DNA of 64,000 nucleotides from Enterovibrio sp. JCM 19048 (GTDB lineage Bacteria; Pseudomonadota; Gammaproteobacteria; Enterobacterales; Vibrionaceae), in assembly GCA_001310415.1 (NCBI GenBank), contig BAXE01000001.1, positions 434,001 through 498,000 on the forward strand, written 5' to 3'. Shown here in pieces: positions 8,763-17,694 of this stretch. The translations under genes and the position numbers were made by a program. The notes beneath the pieces are model-generated. The model was not told the DNA's origin. It saw only the letters and a program-made list of their open reading frames with translations, and ran no database searches. Position 1 is the stretch's first letter. Every line of letters begins with the position of its first letter.

Positions 8763-11154
8763 TTATGCGGCCTTAATTTTGTCCAGAATGTCGCTCTTAA
8801 ACAGTCTCAATGAGTTTGTAACAACGATAACCGAACTGCCGGACATTCCAGCAACAGCGATATATGGCGCAACATAACCCATGACAGCAAGAGGCAAAAT
8901 CACGAGGTTGTATCCTAGTGCCCATGCAAGGTTCTGGCGAATGATTTTTTGGGTAAACGCAGCGAGCCTGCGAGCATCCATCAATTTTGTCAGATCGTCG
9001 CCCAAAAGCACCATGTCTGCAGACGCTTTCGCGACGTCTGTGCCGCCGCCCATCGCAACAGAAAGGTGAGAACCGGCCAGTACCGGGCGTCGTTCACACC
9101 GTCACCAATCATCATCGTTATTTGGTCTTTTGGAAGGCTGTTCAGATAAGCAAGTTTACCTTCCGGTGTGACACCGGCGACTAACTCGTCAATCCCAAGC
9201 TTGTCAGCGACAGCGCGTGCAGTTGCCGAGTTGTCGCCGGTAAGCATGGTGACCTTGAGCCCGGACTCGTGGAACTTGTCGATCAGTGCTTGGCTTGTGC
9301 TTCTGATTGGGTCGACAAGCTGGAACGATGCGACGGGTTCTCCGGCACAGGAAAGCCAAACCTGATGTGCGCTGTTTTCAGCGCTACCTGGGTCATTCAA
9401 AGCAAACTGCGGTTTGCCAATCTTCCAAAGCTTATCTTGATAATAACCCTGCAAACCCTGGCCAATGACGTTTTCCACTTTCGTGAACGTTACGCCCGTG
9501 GGGTAGTCTTTGAAGGCTTGAGCTATAGGGTGGTTCGCATAAGCTTCGAGTGCTGCTGCAACTGCCAATGCTTCATCTTTGCGGGTGTCACCAAAGCAAT
9601 GGATGTCGGCAATGGTGACGTTGCCTTCGGTCAGCGTGCCGGTTTTATCCACGACAAGGTGATTCACCTTTGTCAGCGTTTCAAATACGTGCCCGCTTCG
9701 AAGCAAGATGCCCAATTTGCCAAAGGTGGATGTTGAGCAGGTGAGTGCGGTTGGCGTAGCAAGCGAGAGTGCACAAGGGCAGGTAGCAACCAGTACTGAC
9801 AGCATGATCCAGAATGCGTCATCCGGCTTGTGGCTATGCCAGTACAACCATGTCAATGCGGAAATCAGCAGAATAGCGGCAACAAAGTAGCGTGCGACGA
9901 TATCGGCAATTTCAGCGACGCGGGGCTTGGCCAATTGCGCGGCATCTTGTAGCTGGACTATGTGGGCAATCAGAGAGTCTTTTTTCTCAGCCGTTACTTT
10001 AACATTGACGTTTCCGTCGATATTCATGGTGCCCGCATAGACAGCATCACCACATTGGCGAGTTTCTGGCAGTGATTCACCCGTCAGCATGGACTCGTCG
10101 ACCGTGGTGACGCCCTCAACAACGAGGCCATCAGCAGGGAACGGTTCACCGGGCAAAACCCTTACTACATTATCGAGCTTCAGAGATTTCGCTGGAATTT
10201 GCTCCCCGGACGCCAAGGTCGCCAGTCGTGGGATAAGTTTTAAAAGGTTAGCACTGGCCGCTGCTGCAGTGCGTCGTGCTCGCATTTCGAGAAAGCGACC
10301 AACCAGCAGAAAGAAGGTGAACATGGCGATGGATTCAAAGAACACCTCGCCTTTTTCAGTCACTGTTGCATACAGGCTGGCAAAATAGGCAAATAGCAGG
10401 GCAATGGATACGGGAACATCCATACCCAGCGTTCGTGCTTTCAGGTTTCGCCAGGCGTTGAGATAAAAAGCGTTGCCGAATAGAGGAGAACCGGCGTGGC
10501 GAAGATCAAGCTAACCCAACGGAAATAGTTACGGAAGGCTTCGTCCATGTCACCGAATACTTCGAAATACATGGCGACAGCAAGCATCATAACCTGCATG
10601 GTAGCAAGCCCTGCAATCCCCAGTTTATAAAGGTAGTGCTTCATCGCCTGATGGTATTGGGCTTCCTGATTGTCCGCCTCAAAAGGCGCAGCTTTGTATC
10701 CTAACGTATGGATTTTGTTCAGAAGGGTACTGAGTTTGGTTTTTTCTGGATCCCAGCGCAGGGTCGCACGGTTAGTGGTGGTATTCACGCTGATGCGGGA
10801 TACACCTTCCTGTTTACCCAGTTGCTTTTCAATCAGCCATGCGCAGGCTGCGCAGGAGACGCCATCCACTGAGAGTACGACTTCATCGGTGCCGTTTTCA
10901 TGGCGCACAAATTCTTGTTGAACATCTTCGTTGTCATAAAGACTAAGCGATTGAAGTTCATCAGGGACGAGATTGGCTTTTTCAGCCGGTGCAGTGCGGT
11001 ATTCGTAGTAGGAAGTGAGGCCGTTGGCTACGATGGTTGAGGCGACCGCTTGGCATCCCGGGCAGCACATAGTGCGGGTGTCACCCAAGATATCAACTTG
11101 GTAGGAGTCACCGGTAAGAACCGGTTCTCCACAGTGATAACATTCTTTTGTCAT
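8763..11154 (-). CDS. ccoI: Copper-exporting P1B-type ATPase CcoI for cbb3 oxidase assembly (two apparent frameshifts)
   Basis: Copper-transporting P-type ATPase that supplies Cu to CcoN. In order: an N-terminal cysteine region (ECYHCGEPV, MCCPGCQAV), an HMA domain with GVSCAACAW, membrane helices, the CPCALSLATPTA motif, the phosphorylation site DKTGTLTEG, and the hinge MIGDGVNDA. Frames break near 10465 (one C missing in ATPFYLNAWRN) and near 9068 (one C missing after GVNDA, which should read PVLAGSHLSVAMGGG). Apart from these it is full length, about 797 residues. The start overlaps the ccoH stop. Confidence 0.93.
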
Positions 11155-11642
11155 TCCTTGCTTTGACCATACAACTTAACTGGGACTGATGAAGGGAAGT
11201 TTGCGCGGGCATTCAGCGCCCATGCACCATCAAAAGAATTAACTTCGACATACCAAGGACCACTAAGAGGCTCGTTGAGGGTGAGACGATAACGACCGGT
11301 AGCATCCGCGTTGACCATCATTTCCATATCACGATCTGCCAGCGTTCGGTGCTGGAAAGTGACATTCAGAGTAGGGAATTGGTCAAGCTGACCTTTGTCC
11401 AACGTGAATATGGCAGATTCGTCATCGGCTGCCAGTTCCGCTGATATATCGAGCTCGTCGGCTTTGCGCAGGCGGGAAAGGTCAATATTGATGCCTTTAC
11501 CTTCTTTGTAGTAATCCTCTGCGACAAGCGAAACTTTGTTTTTAGTGAAAAGGGTAACAGTAAAAAGACTGGCTACGACCACACTCGCAGGTAGTGCTAT
11601 CAAAAACCAAGGCCAAAACTGCTTATACCATGGCTTGTTCAT
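11151..11642 (-). CDS. ccoH: cbb3 oxidase assembly protein CcoH (FixH family)
   Basis: Membrane-anchored FixH-like protein of 163 residues that helps cbb3 assembly. MNKPWYKQFWPWFLIALP leads into one helix, followed by VSLVAEDYYKEGKGINIDL, the conserved FixH segment, and a periplasmic beta-rich domain. The start at 11642 is preferred to one six codons upstream because AGGAAA is well placed for it. A terminator lies between ccoP and this gene, so ccoHIS may have its own promoter or depend on read-through. Confidence 0.9.
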   Translation of the reverse strand: MNKPWYKQFWPWFLIALPASVVVASLFTVTLFTKNKVSLVAEDYYKEGKGINIDLSRLRKADELDISAELAADDESAIFTLDKGQLDQFPTLNVTFQHRTLADRDMEMMVNADATGRYRLTLNEPLSGPWYVEVNSFDGAWALNARANFPSSVPVKLYGQSKE

Positions 11643-11672
11643 ATTGCTTTCCTGTAACAAGAAAATCTTGGG

Positions 11673-11700
11673 TAAAAAAGCCCCTGAAGTCAGGGGCTTG
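11673..11700 (-). terminator. Terminator between ccoP and ccoH
   Basis: Inverted repeat AGCCCCTGA (11679-11687) and TCAGGGGCT (11690-11698) followed on the minus strand by six T. It ends the ccoNOQP transcript and separates structural from assembly genes. Confidence 0.82.
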
Positions 11701-11714
11701 AACTTGACGTTTTA

Positions 11715-12686
11715 TTATTGGTTTTGAGCGTTGCTAAGTTGCCATACATAGGCAGACAGCAGCTGGATTTTGTCTTCATCCAGGATGTCTTTCCAAGCAG
11801 GCATTACGCCTTGGCGACCATAACGGATTGTGTCTTCAACCGCTTTACGTGAGCCACCAAACAGCCATACGTTGTCCGTCAGGTCAGGTGCACCAAATGC
11901 CGGGTTACCTTTACCATCCGTGCCGTGACATGCTGCACAGACAACAAAACGTGCTTTACCTGCAGCAGCCTCTTGTGCATCAACCTTGCGGCCTGACAGG
12001 CTAAGTGCATAGGCGGCAACTTCTTTCACGCCGTCTTCACCCAGCGCATCCAACCATGCTGGCATGTTGCCAACACGACCGTTTTGGATTGTTGCTTTGA
12101 TGGTCATTGGTTCACCACCGTACAGCCAATCGTTATCAGTCAGGTTAGGGAAGCCCGCTTGACCACGTGCATCAGATGCATGGCACTGAGCACAGTTTTG
12201 GATAAACAGACGCTGGCCTACTTTGATTGCTTCTGGATTCTTAGCAATCTCAGTAATTTCCAACAGTTCATCGCTACCTGGCTTATAGGCTAGCTGGCGG
12301 TATGTTTCACCAAACACAGCATTCGCACTATCCAGTTCACGGGCGTATTGGTCGATGCCGGTTGAGTTTTCCAGTGCCAAACGGGATTCATCCAGGTTTT
12401 TAACTGTTTGAGCAGAGCTGTTCCAGTTAAAGAAGCCTTGCCAGTTACCCAGACCAGGGTAAAGGGCGAGATAAACCAGTGAGAAAACAATGGTTGCCCA
12501 AAACATGTAGGACCACCACTTTGGCAGTGGGTTGTTGAGCTCGCGAATACCGTCATATTCGTGGCCCATATCTTCACCATCGGGAATTTCTTTGATGTCT
12601 TTACCACACCAGATAAGGAGCACTGCGCATCCGGCGATAGTCCCGAGGGTAATGACAGTGATAAATAGACTCCAAAATGTCGTCAT
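11715..12686 (-). CDS. ccoP: cbb3-type cytochrome c oxidase subunit CcoP (dihaem)
   Basis: Membrane-anchored dihaem cytochrome c subunit, 323 residues, which passes electrons to CcoO/CcoN. Two N-terminal helices are followed by two CxxCH haem sites, CAQCH and CAACH, each in a c-type domain with the NLTDNDWLYGG and DLTDNVWLFGG repeats. The ATG overlaps the reconstructed ccoQ stop (ATGA). The frame is intact and the length usual. Confidence 0.95.
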   Translation of the reverse strand: MTTFWSLFITVITLGTIAGCAVLLIWCGKDIKEIPDGEDMGHEYDGIRELNNPLPKWWSYMFWATIVFSLVYLALYPGLGNWQGFFNWNSSAQTVKNLDESRLALENSTGIDQYARELDSANAVFGETYRQLAYKPGSDELLEITEIAKNPEAIKVGQRLFIQNCAQCHASDARGQAGFPNLTDNDWLYGGEPMTIKATIQNGRVGNMPAWLDALGEDGVKEVAAYALSLSGRKVDAQEAAAGKARFVVCAACHGTDGKGNPAFGAPDLTDNVWLFGGSRKAVEDTIRYGRQGVMPAWKDILDEDKIQLLSAYVWQLSNAQNQ

Positions 12687-12858
12687 TTGTTATCGTCTCC
12701 TGTCTTTTTTGTGCGGCATTTTCCTCGTCAGCGAAGACCAGGTTTGCAGCTTCGTCGAATTCCTTTTTACGACGGCCGCTATATGCCCAAAGCACGATCA
12801 CAATGAAGCACACGAAAATCGCGAGTGTCCAGATACTATGGAACGAAACTATGTCCAT
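12683..12858 (-). CDS. ccoQ: cbb3-type oxidase subunit CcoQ (one apparent frameshift at its end)
   Basis: Small single-helix subunit that stabilises the cbb3 complex: MDIVSFHSIWTLAIFVCF, a helix, then YSGRRKKEFDEAANLVF. As written the frame runs on into ccoP. Adding one A to the six-A run at 12705-12710 gives an ending AAQKKTGDDNK and a stop that overlaps the ccoP start as ATGA, which is the normal arrangement. A clear homopolymer-length error. Confidence 0.9.
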
Positions 12859-12869
12859 AACTTACCCTC

Positions 12870-13480
12870 TTACTTCATTGCATGACCAAGTGATTGCAGG
12901 TAAGCAATCAGTGCGTCCATCTCTGTTTTGCCCTGTACATCTTGCTGTGCAGTCGCGATCTGCTCCTCGGTGTAAGGTACACCAAACATATCGCGGAACA
13001 CGGTCAGTTTTTGGGCTGTAAGGTCACCGGTTAGAACATTCTCGGCTAGCATGGGAAGCCAGGCATGTTCGATTCGGGTACCACTGCGCGGGGATTAATC
13101 AGGTGGACACGGTGCCATTCATCAGAATAACGACCACCTACACGCGCCAGATCAGGACCAGTACGTTTTGAACCCCACAGGAATGGGTGTTCCCAAACAC
13201 TTTCACCTGCAACAGAGTAATGACCATAACGCTCTGTTTCTGCGCGGAAAGGTCGAATCATTTGGCTGTGGCAAACGTTACATCCTTCACGGATATAGAT
13301 GTCTCGGCCTTCCATTTCCAATGCAGTGTAGGGACGAAGATTGTCCACAGGCTCAGTGGTTTGCTTCTGGAACAACAGAGGTGTGATTTCTACAAGCGCA
13401 CCAAAGCTGATTGCAATAACCGTAAGGATTGCAAAAAGTCCAACGTTCCTTTCTACAATTTCGTGACGACTAGAACTCAT
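12870..13480 (-). CDS. ccoO: cbb3-type oxidase subunit CcoO (monohaem, one apparent frameshift)
   Basis: Membrane-anchored monohaem cytochrome c subunit. It has one N-terminal helix ([20 protein letters not shown]), the haem site CNVCHS in [14 protein letters not shown], and the distal Met segment [16 protein letters not shown]. The frame breaks near 13053, where one G is missing in CCCATGGCTAGCC; joining both parts gives about 203 residues, as expected. It lies between ccoN and ccoQ in the operon. Confidence 0.94.
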
Positions 13481-13492
13481 TCGCTGGTCTCC

Positions 13493-14920
13493 TTATGCTG
13501 GTTGCTCAATCGCTTTCAGGCTTTCTTTTGGTGCGGAAATGGTCTTATACGCGTTATAAGCCATCAGCAGCATGCCTGTGAGGTAGATAGCACCACCAAC
13601 GAAACGAACGAAGTAGAATGGGTACGATGCTTCCAGAGATTCCACGAAGCTGTAAGTCAACGTACCGTCGGTGTTAACTGCACGCCACATCAGGCCTTGC
13701 ATTACACCGGAGATCCACATCGCAACGATGTAAAGAACAGTACCGACTGTCGCCAGCCAGAAGTGCACGTTGATCAGTTTGATTGAGTACATACGTTCTT
13801 GATCAAACAGCTTCGGAATCAGGTGATAAACCGCACCAATTGATACCATCGCAACCCAACCCAGGGCACCAGAGTGAACGTGACCAATAGTCCAGTCCGT
13901 GTAGTGCGAAAGGGCGTTGACCGTCTTGATAGCCATCATTGGGCCTTCAAACGTCGACATGCCGTAGAAAGAAAGGGAAACGATGAGGAATCGAAGGATA
14001 GGGTCATAACGCAGTTTGTGCCAAGCACCGGACAGCGTCATGATACCGTTGATCATACCACCCCAGGATGGAGCAAACAGAATGAGTGACATCACCATAC
14101 CGAGTGACTGCGTCCAGTCTGGCAGCGCAGTGTAGTGCAAGTGGTGAGGACCCGCCCAGATGTAGAGAGAAACCAGCGCCCAGAAGTGAACGATGGATAG
14201 ACGGTATGAGTAAACTGGACGACCCGCTTGCTTAGGTACGAAGTAATACATCATACCCAGGAAGCCTGCTGTTAGCAGAAAACCTACGGCGTTATGTCCG
14301 TACCACCATTGAACCATTGCATCGATAGCGCCGGAATAAATGGAGTAGGACTTCATAGGTGCTACCGGAACTGCCATGCTGTTTACAATGTGAAGAACGG
14401 CAACGGTAATGATGAATGCCCCGAAGAACCAGTTCGCAACATAAATGTGCGATGTTTTCCGTTTGATCATCGTACCGAAGAACACCACCGCGTACGCCAC
14501 CCACACAACGGCGATAGCGATATCGATTGGCCATTCCAGTTCAGCGTATTCTTTACTGGTGGTGTACCCCAGCGGCAACGTAATTGCTGCTGAGAGGATG
14601 ATTGCTTGCCATCCCCAGAAGGTAAACCCAGCCAGCCAACCTCCGAATAGTCTTGTCTGACAGGTGCGTTGCACAACGTAATAGGACGTCGCAAACAGTG
14701 CACTGGTACCAAATGCAAAAATCACTGCGTTAGTATGCAGTGGGCGCAAACGGCTGTATGTCAAATAAGGAATATCGAAGTTTAGCGCAGGCCATACCAG
14801 CTGAGCGGCGATTAGAACACCAACTGCCATGCCGACAATACCCCATAGGATGGTTACTACGGTGAATTGACGGACAACGCGGTAGTTGTATTCCAGTTCA
14901 AGCTGCTTTTCTTGGCTCAT
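13493..14920 (-). CDS. ccoN: cbb3-type cytochrome c oxidase catalytic subunit CcoN
   Basis: Haem-copper oxidase subunit I of the C family: reduces O2 with high affinity and pumps protons. The 475-residue protein has about 12 helices, with His ligands in [39 protein letters not shown] and [13 protein letters not shown]. The start is placed at [16 protein letters not shown] (14920), the usual N-terminus. The frame is intact. It is the first gene of ccoNOQP; its promoter must lie in 14921-15195, where I found no perfect FNR box. Confidence 0.96.
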   Translation of the reverse strand: MSQEKQLELEYNYRVVRQFTVVTILWGIVGMAVGVLIAAQLVWPALNFDIPYLTYSRLRPLHTNAVIFAFGTSALFATSYYVVQRTCQTRLFGGWLAGFTFWGWQAIILSAAITLPLGYTTSKEYAELEWPIDIAIAVVWVAYAVVFFGTMIKRKTSHIYVANWFFGAFIITVAVLHIVNSMAVPVAPMKSYSIYSGAIDAMVQWWYGHNAVGFLLTAGFLGMMYYFVPKQAGRPVYSYRLSIVHFWALVSLYIWAGPHHLHYTALPDWTQSLGMVMSLILFAPSWGGMINGIMTLSGAWHKLRYDPILRFLIVSLSFYGMSTFEGPMMAIKTVNALSHYTDWTIGHVHSGALGWVAMVSIGAVYHLIPKLFDQERMYSIKLINVHFWLATVGTVLYIVAMWISGVMQGLMWRAVNTDGTLTYSFVESLEASYPFYFVRFVGGAIYLTGMLLMAYNAYKTISAPKESLKAIEQPA

Positions 14921-15195
14921 ATTGCATGCTTCCACTTTTTGATTACTACACTCACGTATACCCAATGTGGCCAACCGGCCACAATGCCACCCAGAAGCAA
15001 TGCAATGCGAATAGTGTTCGAATTATGTCCACTTGGTGCATTCCATTGCTATTTCATTGTAAAAGTGGCATTTTCACTGAAGATAATACTCCAGTTAATC
15101 AGTTAAATATAGGACTCAATCCACAGTCGGTTTACCCTCAGGTAACATTTCTACTAAAACTTTGAGCTCTGTAACACGGGAATCGCATAGAACAC

Positions 15196-15605
15196 ATGGC
15201 TGCAGAAAAACTAACCACAGCACGTCTAGTTCAAATATTAGTCGTATTGACACTTTTAATCGCTGCATTTACTTGGCGTACTTTCAATTACTCCAATTCA
15301 CAAAATAAAGATCAATGCAGTTTGAATTCAGGGGCTTGCAGCGTCGATGTCTCTGGCGGTACGGTCGAAATAATGCTTTTTAATCAAGAGGATGGAGGTG
15401 TGGCGTTACGGGTTGATTCGCCAGAAAAACCCTCGTCTCTGACGTCCACTTTCCCTAAAACTAATATCGATTTGACCGCGAGAATAGATAACAAAAATGA
15501 CGGGATTAACGCTACGTTTATACGTTGCCAGACGATGTTGAGATTAGCCAAACGCAAAAACTATTGTTGGTCATTGATCAGGATCAAATTGAAATTAACT
15601 TTTAA
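15196..15605 (+). CDS. Membrane-anchored hypothetical protein divergent from ccoN (one apparent frameshift)
   Basis: Unknown protein of about 136 residues with one N-terminal helix (ARLVQILVVLTLLIAAF) and an extracytoplasmic domain with two cysteines (DQCSLNSGACSVDVSGG). The frame appears to shift near 15520: the continuation LPDDVEISQTQKLLLVIDQ ending in a stop at 15605 reads better than the basic tail of the uncorrected frame. It is divergent from ccoN, so it may share its control region. I do not recognise the family. Confidence 0.55.
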
Positions 15606-15685
15606 CCGCAAATTAATGTTTGTGCGATTTTAATTAACATTTCACCATTTGATATGCAAATGAAGGCTAATGGCCTGAATTTAAC

Positions 15686-15713
15686 AAAAAAGCAGCTGTA
15701 AGCTGCTTTTTTG
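15686..15713. terminator. Bidirectional terminator
   Basis: Inverted repeat AAAAAAGCAGCT (15686-15697) and AGCTGCTTTTTT (15701-15712) with a three-base loop, between two convergent genes. Confidence 0.85.
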
Positions 15714-15723
15714 TTGATTGCTA

Positions 15724-16374
15724 TCAGGCGTTATTTCCAAAATAGAAGGCCTGTTGGCTGACGGTTTTGAATGTGGTCGAGGTGAGGTAGTGGATCAAGT
15801 CCGTAGTATCCGCAGCAACATCAACGCAGCAACTTTCACCATCATAAGTTATTGACGACACCAATACATGGTTTACGTTAACGCAATCACTGTCTGTTTT
15901 TGGCTCATGTGCGAGCTGGCAGAGTTTAAGGTGAAGGGCACGCAAAGCTTCCCTTGATGTATCCGCTTCCTCGGAGACGATCACGTATGTCAGGTTTAGC
16001 GTGGCATTGTGCATACCAATCTGGGCAGCGGTGCGGCGAAAAAATTCCTCATTCAACGGCATATAGTTCGCGTTAAATTCCTTTTCAGAGGTAATCACCA
16101 CGACACCGCTGATAGTCGAAATACATTGAGAAACCCAAGCCATTTCCTCTTCGAGCATGGAGAGGTTTTTAGGGTTACAGCTTCGGTATCGAACCCGCGG
16201 CTCCTCGGCTGCAATCGCGTAACCTTCCTGTTCATTTTCCGTAAGGTAAACAACCGTGTTGCCTTTCTGAGCCAAACGTTTGCTGATGATTTGGCCAAGC
16301 GGCAGGTGAGGATTTATCACAATATATAACTGGCTATCCATGGCTTGCAGGTCATATGCGGAAATTTGCGCCAA
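15724..16374 (-). CDS. Hypothetical protein with Rossmann-like N-terminus
   Basis: Up to 216 residues. The segment MDSQLYIVINPHLPLGQIISKRLAQ followed by hydrophobic strands such as GVVVITSE resembles a degenerate nucleotide-binding (short-chain dehydrogenase-like) fold, but the glycine-rich loop and catalytic Tyr-x3-Lys are not evident. MDSQLY (16341) is an equally plausible start. It is convergent with the preceding small gene and divergent from the FIST gene. No function is assigned. Confidence 0.5.
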   Translation of the reverse strand: MAQISAYDLQAMDSQLYIVINPHLPLGQIISKRLAQKGNTVVYLTENEQEGYAIAAEEPRVRYRSCNPKNLSMLEEEMAWVSQCISTISGVVVITSEKEFNANYMPLNEEFFRRTAAQIGMHNATLNLTYVIVSEEADTSREALRALHLKLCQLAHEPKTDSDCVNVNHVLVSSITYDGESCCVDVAADTTDLIHYLTSTTFKTVSQQAFYFGNNA

Positions 16375-16461
16375 TATTAGCGTCTATCTACAGAGAATTC
16401 AGTGATTAAACAAAAAGAATCGATGTTAAAGCTGGAGTTTCCGGAAGGGTGAACGCTATTA

Positions 16462-17694
16462 TTGACAGAATTGCCGCTAAACAAGACCACAGCTAAGCCC
16501 ATGAGAATCGCGACGTCATCGTCAGTTCATCCCAATTCGCACGATGCAGTGTGTGAAATAAGCGAAGAAATCAAGCGAACGATTCAGTCGCCTTCCCTGA
16601 TCCTGGCCTACTACACAGAAACTCAGGATGAGAATGCACTGAACACTGCGCTCAAACAGCAGTTTCCCCGTTCATCGATAATCGGTTGTTCATCGTGCAA
16701 AGGCACCATGACTGAAAAGGGCTACATTGGTGGCCATGCGCTTTCAGTATGGGCTGTAGAAGATGAGCAGGGTGCCTATGGCGCTGCGATGTGCGAAGTG
16801 GAGCCGGGTTGCGATGTGCACACAAAAGCTAAACACGTTCTTCGACAGGCTATTGCCCAAAGTGGACGTCCTGGCGAGCTACCATCGCTTATCGCTTTGC
16901 ATGCAACCACCGGATATGAAGAAACCATTCTACGTGCTATCCGCAACGAGCTTGGCGTCAATATTCCCATTATTGGCGGCACAGCAGCGGATGAAGAGAT
17001 ATGTGGAAACTGGACATTACTGGACGGTACACGGGTAATTTCGCAAGGTATCGCCATGGCTGTGTTCTTCCCGACAGCCCGAGTCAGTTACTCATTCCAT
17101 AGCGGATATGCTGCGACCGGTGAAAGCGCTGTCGCTACCCGAGTGGAAGGGCGCACATTACTTGAGTTGGATGGCAAGCCTGCCGCGGATGTGTACAGTG
17201 ATTGGTACCGCGAAGCAACAGAGCGGATCATTGACAGCGAAGATCTGTTTGCGCAATCAACCCTCAACCCATTGGGGCGTCAAACCGGTGAAATACATGG
17301 CATGCCGTATTACACCTTGTCACACCCTGCAACCGTCTCTTCCGCGCGCGGCATTGAAATGTTCTGCAATATTCAGGAAGGGGAACGGGTCCATTTTATG
17401 TCCGGAACAACAGAGATGTTGGTATCCCGGGCGGGTCGTGTTGTCGACTCTGCCAATGAGCATGACCGGAATACTTACGACCCTATAGGTGGGATTGCGA
17501 TCTATTGTGCCGGTTGCATGCTTCACGTTAGGGAAGCTCTGCACGATGTGGCGGCAAACATGAGTGTTGCCATGCATCATGCACCATTTATCTGTCCTTT
17601 CACCTTTGGCGAACAGGGACAGTTCCTCGGCGGCGAAATTGCCCACGGCAATCTTATGATCTCCACAGTTTTGTTCCATAAGGACGAGCTATGA
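16462..17694 (+). CDS. FIST-domain signal transduction protein
   Basis: Cytoplasmic sensor protein of about 410 residues with FIST_N (roughly residues 40-230) and FIST_C (roughly 230-375) domains; the family is thought to bind small ligands and to work with kinases or chemotaxis proteins. Motifs seen: IIGCSSCKGTM near the N-terminus, PIIGGTAADEE, and GIAIYCAGCMLH near the C-terminus. The start is uncertain: TTG at 16462 or ATG at 16501. The stop overlaps the kinase start as ATGA, so the two are almost certainly one signalling unit. Confidence 0.85.
   Translation: MTELPLNKTTAKPMRIATSSSVHPNSHDAVCEISEEIKRTIQSPSLILAYYTETQDENALNTALKQQFPRSSIIGCSSCKGTMTEKGYIGGHALSVWAVEDEQGAYGAAMCEVEPGCDVHTKAKHVLRQAIAQSGRPGELPSLIALHATTGYEETILRAIRNELGVNIPIIGGTAADEEICGNWTLLDGTRVISQGIAMAVFFPTARVSYSFHSGYAATGESAVATRVEGRTLLELDGKPAADVYSDWYREATERIIDSEDLFAQSTLNPLGRQTGEIHGMPYYTLSHPATVSSARGIEMFCNIQEGERVHFMSGTTEMLVSRAGRVVDSANEHDRNTYDPIGGIAIYCAGCMLHVREALHDVAANMSVAMHHAPFICPFTFGEQGQFLGGEIAHGNLMISTVLFHKDEL

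Noticed and set aside
8763-11154. ccoI as a pseudogene
   Set aside because: Each break is one missing base and all motifs are intact; the same kind of break occurs in many unrelated essential-type genes in the window.
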